A stretch of 39,071 nucleotides of DNA from an uncultured Bacteroidales bacterium (GCA_946404495.1 CAMJDT010000024.1:1-39071); one strand, 5' to 3'. Counted from the stretch's first letter, positions 8,023 through 17,443 are shown. The notes: generated by a model from the sequence alone, not told the origin. Program-made: numbers and translations.

Positions 8023-9296
8023 GAATAGCAGTAGCAGGAACGGGATACGTCGGGCTGTCGATCGCCACGCTGTTGGCGCAGAAGAACGAGGTAGTAGCCG
8101 TGGATATCGTAAGCGAACGCGTGGAGAAAATCAACCGCGGGGAGAGTACGATACAAGACGAATATATCGAGAAGTACCTACGCGGCGAGGGAACGACGGC
8201 GAACGGGGAGAAAGTGACGCTGAATCTGAGCGCGACTCTGGATGCCAAGAAGGCGTACGGAGAGGCGGAGGTAGTGGTGATAGCCGCACCTACGAACTAC
8301 GACCCGCAGCGCAATTATTTCGACACCTCGGCCGTGGAGACGGTGATCCGTTTGGTACAGGAAGCCAACCCCGAGGCGTGGATGATCATCAAGTCGACGA
8401 TACCGGTCGGATTCACGGAGCATATCAGCCGTGAGACGGGTAGTCGCAAGATCCTGTTCTCGCCGGAATTTCTGCGCGAAAGCAAGGCGCTGTACGACAA
8501 TCTATACCCTTCGCGCATCATCGTAGGCTGCGACATGGCGGATGCAGCGCAGAAGGAAGCGGCAGAACGTTTTGCCGGTCTGCTGCAAAAGGGCGCCATC
8601 AAGCAAGATATTCCTACCCTACTGATGGGTTCGACGGAGGCCGAGGCGGTGAAGCTGTTTGCCAACACGTATCTGGCGCTGAGGGTCAGTTACTTCAACG
8701 AACTGGACACCTACGCCGAGATGAAGGGACTGGATACGCAGGCGATCATTCGCGGCGTGTGCCTGGATCCCAGAATCGGCGATCAGTACAACAACCCCTC
8801 GTTCGGCTACGGCGGATACTGCCTGCCGAAGGACACGAAACAACTGCTGGCCAACTATCAGGACGTGCCGGAGAACCTCATCGAGGCCATCGTGGAGAGT
8901 AACCGCACGCGTAAGGACTTCATCGCCGACCGCGTACTGCAGAAAGCGGGTTGGTACGGCTATTCGGCCAATAATCAGTACGGTTCGTCGAAGATGGCAA
9001 CCGACCAGAAGGAGTGCGTGATCGGCGTATACAGGCTGACGATGAAGTCCAACTCGGATAATTTCCGTCAGTCGTCGATACAGGGTATCATGAAGCGTGT
9101 CAAGGCCAAAGGCGCCAAGGTGATCGTATATGAACCTACGCTGGAGAACGGAACGACCTTCTTCGGCAGCGAGGTTGTGAACGACCTGCAGGAGTTCAAA
9201 ACGCGCAGTCAGGCTATCATCGCCAACCGCTACGACGCCGTGCTGGACGACGTGAAGGATAAGGTGTATACCCGAGATATCTTTAAGAGAGACTAA
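8019..9296 (+). CDS. ugd: UDP-glucose 6-dehydrogenase
   Basis: It converts UDP-glucose to UDP-glucuronate. The 425-residue protein has the Rossmann motif [12 protein letters not shown] (4-15), [11 protein letters not shown] (126-136), the central [20 protein letters not shown] segment and the catalytic loop [12 protein letters not shown] with Cys268. The C-terminus ([20 protein letters not shown]) is typical of the short E. coli-type Ugd. The start ATG overlaps the stop of the preceding dehydrogenase by four bases. Two different uronate-forming dehydrogenases in tandem suggest an acidic polysaccharide containing both a hexuronic and an aminohexuronic acid (inference). Confidence 0.9.
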   Translation: MRIAVAGTGYVGLSIATLLAQKNEVVAVDIVSERVEKINRGESTIQDEYIEKYLRGEGTTANGEKVTLNLSATLDAKKAYGEAEVVVIAAPTNYDPQRNYFDTSAVETVIRLVQEANPEAWMIIKSTIPVGFTEHISRETGSRKILFSPEFLRESKALYDNLYPSRIIVGCDMADAAQKEAAERFAGLLQKGAIKQDIPTLLMGSTEAEAVKLFANTYLALRVSYFNELDTYAEMKGLDTQAIIRGVCLDPRIGDQYNNPSFGYGGYCLPKDTKQLLANYQDVPENLIEAIVESNRTRKDFIADRVLQKAGWYGYSANNQYGSSKMATDQKECVIGVYRLTMKSNSDNFRQSSIQGIMKRVKAKGAKVIVYEPTLENGTTFFGSEVVNDLQEFKTRSQAIIANRYDAVLDDVKDKVYTRDIFKRD

Positions 9297-10652
9297 TTGA
9301 GTCAAGGGGTTGAGGATATCGGGAGGAAGGATATCGTTTGGAGTTATGTAGCCACGATATTCATGGTCGGAGCAGGTTTACTGCTCCTGCCGTTCATACT
9401 GCATAAAATGTCGGCCGAGACGGTCGGTATATGGCAGATATTCCAGACGATCACGCTCCTGGTGACGCTGTTGGACTTCGGCTTCCGTCCCACCTTTGCC
9501 CGCAATATCAGTTATATCTTCTCGGGCGTAAAGGAACTGAAACGCGAGGGAGTGAATGTCACCCAAGGCGAAACGGACTACGGCCTACTCAAAGCCACGA
9601 TCGGCGCGATGCGACGCTTCTACCGATGGATGGCCATCGGAATACTGGCGCTACTGGCTACCGTCGGCACGGGATATATGCTCTATATCCTCCATAAATA
9701 CACCGGCGACCGAACCGACGCGCTGATTGCGTGGATACTGCTTATCTCAATTAACAGCTACAACCTCTACACCTTCTACTACGACGCCCTCATGCAGGGT
9801 AAGGGCTACGTCAAGCGCACGCAGCAGATCATGATCATCGGTCAGACCTTGTACGTAGGCGTAGCGATCGGACTCATCTATGCCGGATTGGGACTGAGCG
9901 CGATCGTGAGTGCGCAGTTGCTATCGACGCTGGTGAGGCGGGTGATGATGAAGCGGGTGTTCTTTGATAAGGCAATGCAAGAGAGCCTGGCAACAGCCGA
10001 AGGCGAACACGATGAGAAAGAGCTGCTTAGAATCATGACCCCCAATGCCGTTAAGATCGGCCTGACGCAAATGGGCGCCTTCCTCATTAATAAATCTGCT
10101 ATCTTCCTCGGTTCGCTCTGCCTGACGCTGCAAGAGATCGGTTGCTACGGCGTGACGTTGCAGGTAATGGATATATTGGTGCACTGTGCAATGGTCTATT
10201 GCATGGCATTCCAACCCAAGTTAGCGGAGTATCGCGCACGGCGAGACATGACGGCGCTGCGGAACAAGTACGTGCTGAGTGTGCTGTTTCTGAGCGGCAC
10301 TATGCTGCTGGGCGGCGCGGTGTGGATGCTGTGGGGCAATCCTGTGCTGGAAATGATCGGCAGCGAGACGCGATTTGTAGCTACGGGCGTATTGGGCGTG
10401 ATGCTACTGATCCGCTGGTTGGAACAGAATCATGCGACGGCGGCCTTCTTTATCATGTCGGATAATACCGTGCCGTTCTTTATCCCCTCGCTGGTAACGG
10501 GAGCGGCAACGATCGTGCTGCTAAGTATCGGACTCTGGGGACTGAACGGAGGAATGTGGGCGCTCGTACTGGCGCCCGGTATCGCGCAAGCAGCGTACCA
10601 GAACTGGAAATGGCCAAGCGTTATCATTAGAGAGTTGATAATTGATAATTGA
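9297..10652 (+). CDS. Polysaccharide flippase, Wzx/MATE-like (first of a tandem pair)
   Basis: It is probably an integral inner-membrane transporter that flips lipid-linked oligosaccharide units to the periplasm. The protein is 451 residues, almost entirely made of about 12 membrane segments, with a start resembling polysaccharide biosynthesis family members (LLDFGFRPTFARNISYIFSG). The start is a TTG placed directly after the ugd stop TAA; the first in-frame ATG lies inside the first membrane segment, so TTG is required. It is a close paralogue of the next gene along its whole length. Its last codons (LIIDN) are encoded by the heptamer repeat of the junction. The family call is good; which unit it transports is unknown. 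Confidence 0.8.
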   Translation: MSQGVEDIGRKDIVWSYVATIFMVGAGLLLLPFILHKMSAETVGIWQIFQTITLLVTLLDFGFRPTFARNISYIFSGVKELKREGVNVTQGETDYGLLKATIGAMRRFYRWMAIGILALLATVGTGYMLYILHKYTGDRTDALIAWILLISINSYNLYTFYYDALMQGKGYVKRTQQIMIIGQTLYVGVAIGLIYAGLGLSAIVSAQLLSTLVRRVMMKRVFFDKAMQESLATAEGEHDEKELLRIMTPNAVKIGLTQMGAFLINKSAIFLGSLCLTLQEIGCYGVTLQVMDILVHCAMVYCMAFQPKLAEYRARRDMTALRNKYVLSVLFLSGTMLLGGAVWMLWGNPVLEMIGSETRFVATGVLGVMLLIRWLEQNHATAAFFIMSDNTVPFFIPSLVTGAATIVLLSIGLWGLNGGMWALVLAPGIAQAAYQNWKWPSVIIRELIIDN

Positions 10653-10654
10653 TA
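10634..10654. repeat. Heptamer repeat (ATTGATA type) at the flippase 1 / flippase 2 junction
   Basis: Three units, GTTGATA, ATTGATA and ATTGATA, cover the end of the first flippase gene, including its TGA stop at 10650-10652. Confidence 0.6.
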
Positions 10655-10657
10655 TTT

Positions 10658-12022
10658 TTGGCACAAGGAGTTGAAGATATTGGTAAGAGGGATGTAGCGT
10701 GGGGCTATGCGGCTACGATTCTGATGGTGGGAGCAGGCGTGATTCTGCTGCCCTTCATGCTCAATAAGTTGCCGGAGGAAACGATCGGAATTTGGAACAT
10801 CTTTCAGGTCATCACGGCGCTCGTGGCGCTGTTGGACTTCGGTTTTCAACCCTCGTTTGCCCGTAATATCAGTTATGTCTTCTCGGGCGTAAAGGAACTG
10901 AAGCGCGAGGGAGTGTCAGAGGCGGCTGCAGGCAGCAAGACGGACTACGGATTGTTGAAGACGACGCTGAGAGCCATGCAGGTGTTCTATCGGCGGATGT
11001 CGCTGGCAGTCTTTGTACTGCTGCTGACGGTCGGAACGGGCTACATGTACTACGTACTGCAGCAGTACGAGGGCGATAGGACGGAGGTGCTGATCGCGTG
11101 GCTGCTGCTTATCGCCATCAATGCCGTCAACCTCTACACCTTCTACTACGATGCGCTGCTTACCGGTAAGGGCTACGTGAAGCGGGCGCAGCAGATCAAT
11201 ATCGTAGGTCAGCTCTGTTACCTGGTACTGGGTATCGGATTGCTGTATGCCGGATTCGGATTGGTGGCTGTCGTGCTGTCGCAGTTGGCGGCTATCGTGA
11301 CGAAGCGTATACTGATGTACCGAACGTTCTACACCCGGGAACTGCGCGCCGCGCTGGACTCGGCCGAGGAGGGCGACTACCGCGAGATACTACGTACGAT
11401 CATGCCTAATGCCGTAAAAATGGGACTGACCAGCCTCGGCGGATGGCTCGTATATAAGTCGGCGGTACTGATCGGTAGCGCGATGTTGCCGCTGAAAGTA
11501 ATGGCGGGATTCGGTATCACGCTGCAATTGATCGACATCTTGATCCGCTGCGGAACGGTAGTCTATCTGTCGTTCGTGTCCAAAATCTCGCAGTACCGCG
11601 TGGAGCGCGACTACGGACAGTTGAGGCGGATCTACAAACTCAGTATCGGTTCGATGTGGCTGATCGTCGTGGCCGGCGGATTGGGAATGATCTTCCTCGG
11701 CAATCCGATCTTGAGACTGCTGCATTCGCAGACGATGCTTATCGCTACAGGCCCGATGATTCTGCTGCTCGTGGTGCATCTATTGGAGCGCAACCACGTC
11801 ATCTCGTGGGGCTTCCTACTGGCGGACAACCGCGTGCCGTTCTTTATCCCCTCGCTCATCGCTGGCGGAGTGACGATCGTGCTGACCTGGCTCTTCGTGG
11901 GACCGATGGATTGGGGTATCTGGGGACTGATTGCCGCGCCCGGCATCGCCCAAGCTGTGTATCAAAACTGGAAATGGCCATATGTGGTCATAAAAGAATT
12001 ATTTATAGAACATGCGAAATAA
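10658..12022 (+). CDS. Polysaccharide flippase, Wzx/MATE-like (second of the pair)
   Basis: A 454-residue membrane protein with about 12 hydrophobic segments, paralogous to the preceding gene: GVEDIGxxD, LLDFGF.P.FARNISY.FSGVKELKREGV, DALxxGKGYVKRxQQ and NWKWP..VI(R/K)EL are shared. I place the start at the TTG of 10658 because it aligns exactly with the TTG start of the first copy. Another TTG at 10649 lies in the junction repeat and is less likely. Its end overlaps the next gene by 11 bases, so translation is coupled. The role, lipid-linked oligosaccharide export, follows from family and context. Confidence 0.8.
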   Translation: MAQGVEDIGKRDVAWGYAATILMVGAGVILLPFMLNKLPEETIGIWNIFQVITALVALLDFGFQPSFARNISYVFSGVKELKREGVSEAAAGSKTDYGLLKTTLRAMQVFYRRMSLAVFVLLLTVGTGYMYYVLQQYEGDRTEVLIAWLLLIAINAVNLYTFYYDALLTGKGYVKRAQQINIVGQLCYLVLGIGLLYAGFGLVAVVLSQLAAIVTKRILMYRTFYTRELRAALDSAEEGDYREILRTIMPNAVKMGLTSLGGWLVYKSAVLIGSAMLPLKVMAGFGITLQLIDILIRCGTVVYLSFVSKISQYRVERDYGQLRRIYKLSIGSMWLIVVAGGLGMIFLGNPILRLLHSQTMLIATGPMILLLVVHLLERNHVISWGFLLADNRVPFFIPSLIAGGVTIVLTWLFVGPMDWGIWGLIAAPGIAQAVYQNWKWPYVVIKELFIEHAK

Positions 12023-13289
12023 GTACGATTATATATTGATTGGTCTTCTGGCGCTGATGGCGTTCGGGATGATCGGCGGATTCTGGCAACCGATCCGCAT
12101 CGCTCAGTTGGGTCTCCTCCCCTGGATGACCTATGATATTATGCGCACGCGTCCGCGCGTAGGGAAAGCGAGTTGGGGAGTGATAGGCTTCTTAGGCTTC
12201 TGGTGGCTGTGGGCTGCGGTGAGCATAGGCTGGGCGTGCGATTTGACGGAGAGCGTCAAGTACGTGATTCACTTAGCAATCTATATGCTGAGTTTCGGCG
12301 AGGTGATATGGCTTACCGGCAAGGCCGGAAAACCGTGGCAGAGCCTGATGTGGGGGTGGTTCATCGCCGCCGCCGTGACCGTGCCGATTGCGTTGTGGGA
12401 GTACGTGACGGATCATCATCTCGCGACCTCCGTCAAACAATGTATGTACATCAAGCCTACCCCGACGGAACATATGCCGCGTCCCTTTGCAACGGCTACG
12501 ATGAATAATCTGAACACCTACAACATGCTGCTCTGCTGCACGTTTGTGATGCTGACGCTGGCTATCCGGCGGAGCCGCAACTGGTGGACCGTGGCCTATA
12601 CGGCGCTCTATGCATTAGTGATCGTGATCGTAGTGAGCAACGGTTCGCGCGGGGCGCTGATGGCCATCATCATCGGCCTGATTGCCTTGACGCTGTCGGC
12701 AGAGCATCCCAAGAACCGTGTCATCGGCGGAGTGCTGCTGTTTATGGTAGGCGCCTGGCTCGGCTTAGGCATCGCCGGAAAGCATGTGCCTTCGTTCCTG
12801 GATGTGTGGAGCGAAGAGACCAAACAGGAGTGGAGGGAGAAGATGGATCTAAGTTGGGACGAAGAGAACGCCCAATCGGCTATCGCGGGACGACTGCAGA
12901 ACAACGGCCTGGAGGATCCATCGCGGATGGCATTATGGACGGCTTGCTGGGAGGAGATCTGCGACAGTTACCTGCTCGGAGTCGGTGCTGCCAATTATCC
13001 CTGCGCACTGGAGAAACACCCCGAGAGCCTGTACAAGGCACCGCATAACTTATGGCTCGAGGTGTGGCTGCAGTTCGGCATTGTGATCCTCGCGGGATTC
13101 GTTCTAATGTGGATCTGGCCGCTCATAAGGTGTTGGAAAGACAAGCAGCGCCGCAACGCCTACCTCATCGTGCTGGCCGTGATGCTGCCGATGACAATCG
13201 TGGATAGCACCTTTATATTAAAGGCCTACTTCTGGATGCTGCTGAGTAGCGTATATGTACTGACAAGCGATGACCGACTACTGGATTGA
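12012..13289 (+). CDS. O-antigen polymerase/ligase family membrane protein (Wzy-like)
   Basis: Probably polymerises or ligates oligosaccharide units at the periplasmic face. The 425-residue protein has about 10-12 membrane segments. The conserved VSNGSRGALMAIIIGL segment (about residues 210-225) and the periplasmic loop ending in KAPHNLWLEVWLQFG are typical of the O-antigen ligase/Wzy superfamily, where the His in the PHN(L/x)WLE motif is functionally important. The start ATG overlaps the flippase end by 11 bases and its end overlaps the next glycosyltransferase by 20 bases. Polymerase and ligase cannot be told apart from sequence alone, but the place next to wzx favours a polymerase. Confidence 0.8.
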   Translation: MRNKYDYILIGLLALMAFGMIGGFWQPIRIAQLGLLPWMTYDIMRTRPRVGKASWGVIGFLGFWWLWAAVSIGWACDLTESVKYVIHLAIYMLSFGEVIWLTGKAGKPWQSLMWGWFIAAAVTVPIALWEYVTDHHLATSVKQCMYIKPTPTEHMPRPFATATMNNLNTYNMLLCCTFVMLTLAIRRSRNWWTVAYTALYALVIVIVVSNGSRGALMAIIIGLIALTLSAEHPKNRVIGGVLLFMVGAWLGLGIAGKHVPSFLDVWSEETKQEWREKMDLSWDEENAQSAIAGRLQNNGLEDPSRMALWTACWEEICDSYLLGVGAANYPCALEKHPESLYKAPHNLWLEVWLQFGIVILAGFVLMWIWPLIRCWKDKQRRNAYLIVLAVMLPMTIVDSTFILKAYFWMLLSSVYVLTSDDRLLD

Positions 13290-14166
13290 ACGATATCGAC
13301 GTTGCACGAACCGCTACACGCGCTTCCTGGTAAGGCAGACGGCCAATGTCGTGCTGCCGGTCTACTATGCGCTGACGCGAAGGCGGGTAGCACAACGGAC
13401 CGTGCCTGTGGAGGTATCGATTGCCTCGTTCCCGGCTCGGATGCCGCGTATATGGCTGACGATCGAGACGCTCATGAGGCAGACGGTGCAACCCGAACGC
13501 ATCGTTATTCGGTTGGCGCGAGGTCAGTTTTCGGAAGGCGAGAAGAACCTGCCGAGGAGTCTGAGACGGCGGCTGAGTAAGCAGGTCATCATTGAATGGC
13601 AGGAGGAGGATCTGAGGTCGTATAAGAAGTTCTTCCCCGCGTGGCCGACCAAGGAGGGAGAGGTGCTGATGACAGCCGACGACGATATCTACTACCCCAC
13701 CCGCCTTATTGAGAAGCTGTGGGAACGACATGAGCAACAGCCTACCGCCGTCATCGCGGCGTATACGCACGAGATGCGCTACGATAGCGATGGACGCCTG
13801 CTGCCGTACAATGACTGGAAACTGCGCACAACGGAGGACGGCAAGCATCTCTTCTTCGGCAGCGGCGGCGGAACGCTCTTCCCCGCGAGTTCGCTCTATG
13901 AGGATGCCGTTAAGCGTGAGTTGGCACTACGTCTCTGCCCGCAAGCGGACGATATATGGCTCAATGCCATGACGCGCCTTAATGGTACGCCTATTCTCCG
14001 CGCCGACATCTTCCCGCACATCTTGCCGGTGCTGAATCCCCGCACCGAGAAGCTCGCAAGCACGAATATGGACGAGGGACTCAACGACAAACAGCTTGCA
14101 GCACTCCGCGAATACTATATTCGCACCCTCAATCGCGACCCGTTCGCGCTAAAAAACAATGCCTAA
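13270..14166 (+). CDS. Glycosyltransferase, GT-A fold
   Basis: The 298-residue cytoplasmic or peripheral membrane protein has VEVSIASFPARMPRIWLTIETLMRQT at about 47-72, typical of the start of a GT-A nucleotide-sugar domain. It has the metal-binding acidic motif ADDDIYY (Asp137-139) and, later, FGSGGGTLFPASSL and CPQADDIWL, as in capsular glycosyltransferases of the GT2-like type. It overlaps wzy by 20 bases, so translation is probably coupled. Donor and acceptor sugars cannot be read from the sequence. Confidence 0.8.
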   Translation: MTDYWIERYRRCTNRYTRFLVRQTANVVLPVYYALTRRRVAQRTVPVEVSIASFPARMPRIWLTIETLMRQTVQPERIVIRLARGQFSEGEKNLPRSLRRRLSKQVIIEWQEEDLRSYKKFFPAWPTKEGEVLMTADDDIYYPTRLIEKLWERHEQQPTAVIAAYTHEMRYDSDGRLLPYNDWKLRTTEDGKHLFFGSGGGTLFPASSLYEDAVKRELALRLCPQADDIWLNAMTRLNGTPILRADIFPHILPVLNPRTEKLASTNMDEGLNDKQLAALREYYIRTLNRDPFALKNNA

Positions 14167-14187
14167 CACGAATTGAAATAACACAAT

Positions 14188-15297
14188 ATGCAAATCACTC
14201 ACATCACACCGGAATACCACGAGTCGCCGCTATACGGGCTGCTGATCGATGCCCTCCAAAAGAAGGGAATAGCGAGCCGCGTATACGTAGCCGACAACTG
14301 TGGACTGGAGCACGCCAAGCCGGGCGAAGCCGACAACGGTATCATCACCTACCCCAAGCGATTCTCGCGGTTGGCGAGGTTGTTCTTCAGAAGAAAAAGC
14401 CGCAAGATACGGCGCTATTTTGAAAAGGATATGACAGCGCATCGTCCGGATATAGTGCATGCGCACAAGCTCTTCGCCGGCGGCGCAATCGCGCTGCGAT
14501 GGAAACGCGAATACGGCATCCCCTATATCACGGCCATACGCAATACGGATATCAATACGATGATGCCGATGATGCCTTGGCTAAGAAGATTGGCGATACG
14601 TATCCTGCAGGAGAGCGAACAGATCATATTGCTCTCGCCCGCCTTTCGCGAGAAGCTGCATCACTACATCAAGAACCCGCAGAAGTGGGCCGCCTTGGAA
14701 GAGAAGATGCGGGTGCTGCCCAACGGCATCGATCCCATCTTTCTGCGTCAGCAATCGCGGCATAAGAAGGACGAGAAGACGCTGCGCCTCATCTATGTAG
14801 GCCGCATCGACGACAATAAGAACGTGCGCGCCATCATCGAGGCAGCCGATAGCCTGATTCTGGCGGGACGCAAGGTGACGCTACGCTTGGTAGGCGAGAT
14901 CATGACGCCGGAGTTGGCACAGATGATGGAGGAGCGCGACTACATACAGCACTTCGCCCGCTGCGGACATCAGACCGTCATTCACCACCTGCGCGAGGCC
15001 GATATATTCGTCATGCCAAGCCGCAAGGAGACCTTCGGATTGGTCTATATCGAGGCGATGAGTCAGGGACTGCCCGTCATCTATACCCGAGGACAAGGGA
15101 TAGACGGTTATTTCCCCGAAGGAACGGTAGGGTACGGCGTTAACGCCGATGACATAGAGGGCCTTGCCCGTACCATCGAGGCGATTGATAGGGACTACGA
15201 GCGCCTCTCCGAGGCTGCGTATAGGGCGGCCGGAGAGTTTGATTGGAACAGAATAGCAGAACAATATATCACGATCTATGAGAATACGAGGAGCTGA
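14188..15297 (+). CDS. Glycosyltransferase family 4
   Basis: The 369-residue protein has the GT-B fold signs. The N-terminal domain includes DIVHAHKLFAGG (about 90-101). The C-terminal domain starts around VLPNGIDPIFL and LIYVGRIDDNKN, and carries the EX7E motif within SRKETFGLVYIEAMSQGLP. Retaining transfer from a nucleotide sugar is expected of the family. It begins 21 bases after the preceding gene and overlaps the acetyltransferase gene by 20 bases. Sugar specificity is unknown. Confidence 0.88.
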   Translation: MQITHITPEYHESPLYGLLIDALQKKGIASRVYVADNCGLEHAKPGEADNGIITYPKRFSRLARLFFRRKSRKIRRYFEKDMTAHRPDIVHAHKLFAGGAIALRWKREYGIPYITAIRNTDINTMMPMMPWLRRLAIRILQESEQIILLSPAFREKLHHYIKNPQKWAALEEKMRVLPNGIDPIFLRQQSRHKKDEKTLRLIYVGRIDDNKNVRAIIEAADSLILAGRKVTLRLVGEIMTPELAQMMEERDYIQHFARCGHQTVIHHLREADIFVMPSRKETFGLVYIEAMSQGLPVIYTRGQGIDGYFPEGTVGYGVNADDIEGLARTIEAIDRDYERLSEAAYRAAGEFDWNRIAEQYITIYENTRS

Positions 15298-15817
15298 ATT
15301 CAGCGTCATACAATTGCTGTGCCTGGCGTTATACTACGGCTGCGGGCAGTTCGTACCGGGCAGACGCTTCGGGCGGTGGGTGAGATATCGCCTCTGCCGG
15401 CATATCTTCCGCCGCTGCGGCAAGGATGTTCACATCGAACGCCGCGCACATTTCGGTTCGGGACGCCAGCTGGAGATAGGCGACCGATCCGGCTTGGGTA
15501 TCAAGTGCGATATACCGTCGAATACCGTGATCGGAAACGATGTGATGATCGGTCCGAACCTATGCATCCTGCCGCACAATCACCACTTTGAGCGCACCGA
15601 TATCACGATGCTCGAACAGGGCATCGAGGCGCCGCGCGTGACGCGAATAGAAGACGATGTCTGGATCGGACGCAATGTGATCATGACGCCCGGACGCACC
15701 GTTCGCCGGGGCACGATCATCGGCGCTGGCTGCGTGCTGACCAAAGATTTCGAACCCTATAGCATCGTGGGAGGCAATCCCTCACGGCTGATTCGCAAAC
15801 GAAAGGAGGAGGTATGA
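15278..15817 (+). CDS. Left-handed beta-helix (hexapeptide) O-acetyltransferase
   Basis: The 179-residue protein has imperfect hexapeptide repeats from about residue 48 to 165 (IPSNTVIGNDVMIGPNLCIL, RIEDDVWIGRNVIMTPG, GTIIGAGCVLTKD). It has the active-site histidine region LPHNHHFER (His100-103) and the typical ending YSIVGGNPSRLIRKR. This is the LbH/WbbJ-type acetyl-CoA transferase family that modifies sugars. The first 40 residues are hydrophobic and basic and may bind the membrane. It overlaps the genes on both sides (20 and 4 bases), so it is part of the polysaccharide operon. The acceptor sugar is unknown. Confidence 0.88.
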   Translation: MRIRGAEFSVIQLLCLALYYGCGQFVPGRRFGRWVRYRLCRHIFRRCGKDVHIERRAHFGSGRQLEIGDRSGLGIKCDIPSNTVIGNDVMIGPNLCILPHNHHFERTDITMLEQGIEAPRVTRIEDDVWIGRNVIMTPGRTVRRGTIIGAGCVLTKDFEPYSIVGGNPSRLIRKRKEEV

Positions 15818-16596
15818 CCGGCCCGCTGGTGTCAATCATAATGCCGACCTATAACTGCGGCAGGTTTATCGCAGAGTCGATAGAGAGCGTCATCAATCAG
15901 GTCTACGACAGTTGGGAACTGCTGATCGTAGACGACTGCTCTACGGACAATACAAAGGCCATCGTAAAACGCTACCGCGAACGCGACCGTCGCATTCGCT
16001 ATCTGCCGAACAAAACAAATATGGGGGCGGCACTCTCCCGCAACCGCGCGCTGCGCGCAGCCAAAGGGCGCTATATCGCATTTCTGGACAGCGACGATGT
16101 GTGGATGGAGGAGAAACTCATAGAGCAGTTGACCTTTATGCAGCGGCATAATTACGCCTTCACCTATCACGCCTACAAGGAGATCGAAGAACACGGCTTC
16201 CCGCTCCATGTTCGCGTCAGCGGTCCCAAAAGAATCACGCACTTAGGGATGATGGCTTGCTGCTGGCCGGGATGCCTAACCGTCATGTACGACCGCAAAA
16301 AAATCGGACGTATTCAGATACCCGATATCAAGAAGAACAACGACACCGCTATGTGGCTGCAGGTTTCCAAGAAAGCCGATTGCTACCTGCTGGGGCAATG
16401 CCTGGCTCGCTATCGCCGCCGCAAGGGTTCAATCACACCTCCGAGCATCACCCAACGCATTAGATGGCACTATGTGCTCTTCCGCGAAGGCATGAAGATG
16501 AATCCCGTAGTCTCCGCGTTCTGGACGTGCGTCAATATTGTCTGCAACAGTTATAAGAAACTGCGCTACGTAGAACACACCTTTGACGGGCTATAA
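15814..16596 (+). CDS. Glycosyltransferase family 2
   Basis: The 260-residue protein starts with VSIIMPTYNCGRFIAESIES (residues 6-25), followed by LLIVDDCSTDNT (37-47) and the metal-binding AFLDSDDVW (89-97), the classic GT2 order. The length matches short GT2 enzymes without a membrane anchor. The start overlaps the acetyltransferase stop by four bases (ATGA). It is the last gene of the plus-strand polysaccharide run; seven bases later the convergent HAD gene ends. No priming transferase, chain-length regulator or export porin is present in the window. Confidence 0.9.
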   Translation: MTGPLVSIIMPTYNCGRFIAESIESVINQVYDSWELLIVDDCSTDNTKAIVKRYRERDRRIRYLPNKTNMGAALSRNRALRAAKGRYIAFLDSDDVWMEEKLIEQLTFMQRHNYAFTYHAYKEIEEHGFPLHVRVSGPKRITHLGMMACCWPGCLTVMYDRKKIGRIQIPDIKKNNDTAMWLQVSKKADCYLLGQCLARYRRRKGSITPPSITQRIRWHYVLFREGMKMNPVVSAFWTCVNIVCNSYKKLRYVEHTFDGL

Positions 16597-16603
16597 GAGG
16601 TTT

Positions 16604-17308
16604 TCAGAGTAGCGTCATCACATCGGTAATGGATGGAACGATATAGGTAGCCGTCTCCGTTGCGGGAGTCGGATGAATCCATATCTGGTCGATGCCCGCG
16701 GCTTGGGCTCCGAGGATGTCGGAGGAGTAACTGTCGCCTATCATCACCGCCTCGTCGGCCGTGACGCCGTTGAGTTGGAGGGCACGGAGGAAGATGCCGG
16801 GCTGGGGTTTGTTGATACCGATTTCATCGCTGATAAGCGTGTGGGCAAAGCAATCCTGCAGGCCGGAGTGCGCGAACTTATAATACTGCACCTCGCGAAA
16901 GCCGTTGCTGACAATCGTCAGCGGGTATTTGCTCGCGAGATAACGTACGACGCGGTCGGCATCAGGGAGGACGGAGAAGTACCGGCTGGTCAACGCCAGA
17001 AACTCATCGCCTATCTCGCGCGCCAGTTCCTGCTTGTCGCGCCCGCCGAGGGAAGGCGAATCGGAGGCCAGCAGCGGATGATAGAAGCGCGAGAAATGGA
17101 GGTATTCTTTGCTTACCTCGCCGCGTCCGTAGCGTCCCCAGAGCTCGAGATTATACGGCTTGTAGGCCGCGAGATAGTCCTCGTAGGAGGGATAGAGTTC
17201 ATCCAGCCCGTAGCGGGTATAGATATCGCGCAGCGCCTTATGCTCCGCAGTGTTCCAATCTCCGATCGTATCGTCCCAGTCCAAGAAAACGGCTTTGTAG
17301 TGTTTCAT
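16604..17308 (-). CDS. yjjG: HAD-superfamily nucleotidase, YjjG type
   Basis: The protein belongs to the HAD hydrolases that dephosphorylate small phosphate esters, with noncanonical pyrimidine nucleotides the best known substrate of YjjG. Motif I is FLDWDDTIGD (nucleophile Asp at residue 9 or so), motif II is TIVSNGF, motif III includes the Lys of INKPQPGIF and motif IV is MIGDSYSSDILGA. The cap between motifs I and II is about 95 residues, as in YjjG. I chose the ATG at 17308 (234 residues, MKHYKAVFLDWDD) because the upstream ATG at 17332 would lie before the likely start of transcription set by TATCTTTG at 17341-17334. Exact substrate is uncertain. Confidence 0.85.
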   Translation of the reverse strand: MKHYKAVFLDWDDTIGDWNTAEHKALRDIYTRYGLDELYPSYEDYLAAYKPYNLELWGRYGRGEVSKEYLHFSRFYHPLLASDSPSLGGRDKQELAREIGDEFLALTSRYFSVLPDADRVVRYLASKYPLTIVSNGFREVQYYKFAHSGLQDCFAHTLISDEIGINKPQPGIFLRALQLNGVTADEAVMIGDSYSSDILGAQAAGIDQIWIHPTPATETATYIVPSITDVMTLL

Positions 17309-17333
17309 CGGTTGCTTCCATTCAAAAATCATG

Positions 17334-17341
17334 CAAAGATA
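17334..17341 (-). promoter_or_regulatory. -7 element of the HAD gene promoter
   Basis: TATCTTTG on the minus strand. The matching -33 position (17364-17361) reads TTTC instead of TTTG, after a 19-base spacer, so it is a weaker pair than the others. Confidence 0.5.
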
Positions 17342-17350
17342 CGGAATTAA

Positions 17351-17378
17351 ATTGAAAAGTGAAAATTGAAGAGTGAAA
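17351..17378. repeat. Heptamer repeat (ATTGAAA/AGTGAAA) between yjjG and queF
   Basis: Four units (ATTGAAA, AGTGAAA, ATTGAAG, AGTGAAA) lie between the two divergent promoters. Confidence 0.6.
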
Positions 17379-17411
17379 ATTTTTATTTTTTATACAAAAA
17401 CCGCGATTTTA

Positions 17412-17443
17412 TTTGTATAATTGGAAAAAAAGCAGTACCTTTG
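17412..17443 (+). promoter_or_regulatory. Promoter of the queFCDE operon
   Basis: TTTG (17412-17415) and TACCTTTG (17436-17443) are 20 bases apart. The expected transcription start leaves only about 10-15 bases before the queF ATG at 17462, so there is no room for a preQ1 riboswitch in the leader. Confidence 0.78.

Noticed and set aside
16597..16603. Terminator between the convergent GT2 and HAD genes
   Set aside because: Only seven bases separate the stop codons and no stem-loop with a T run is visible there.
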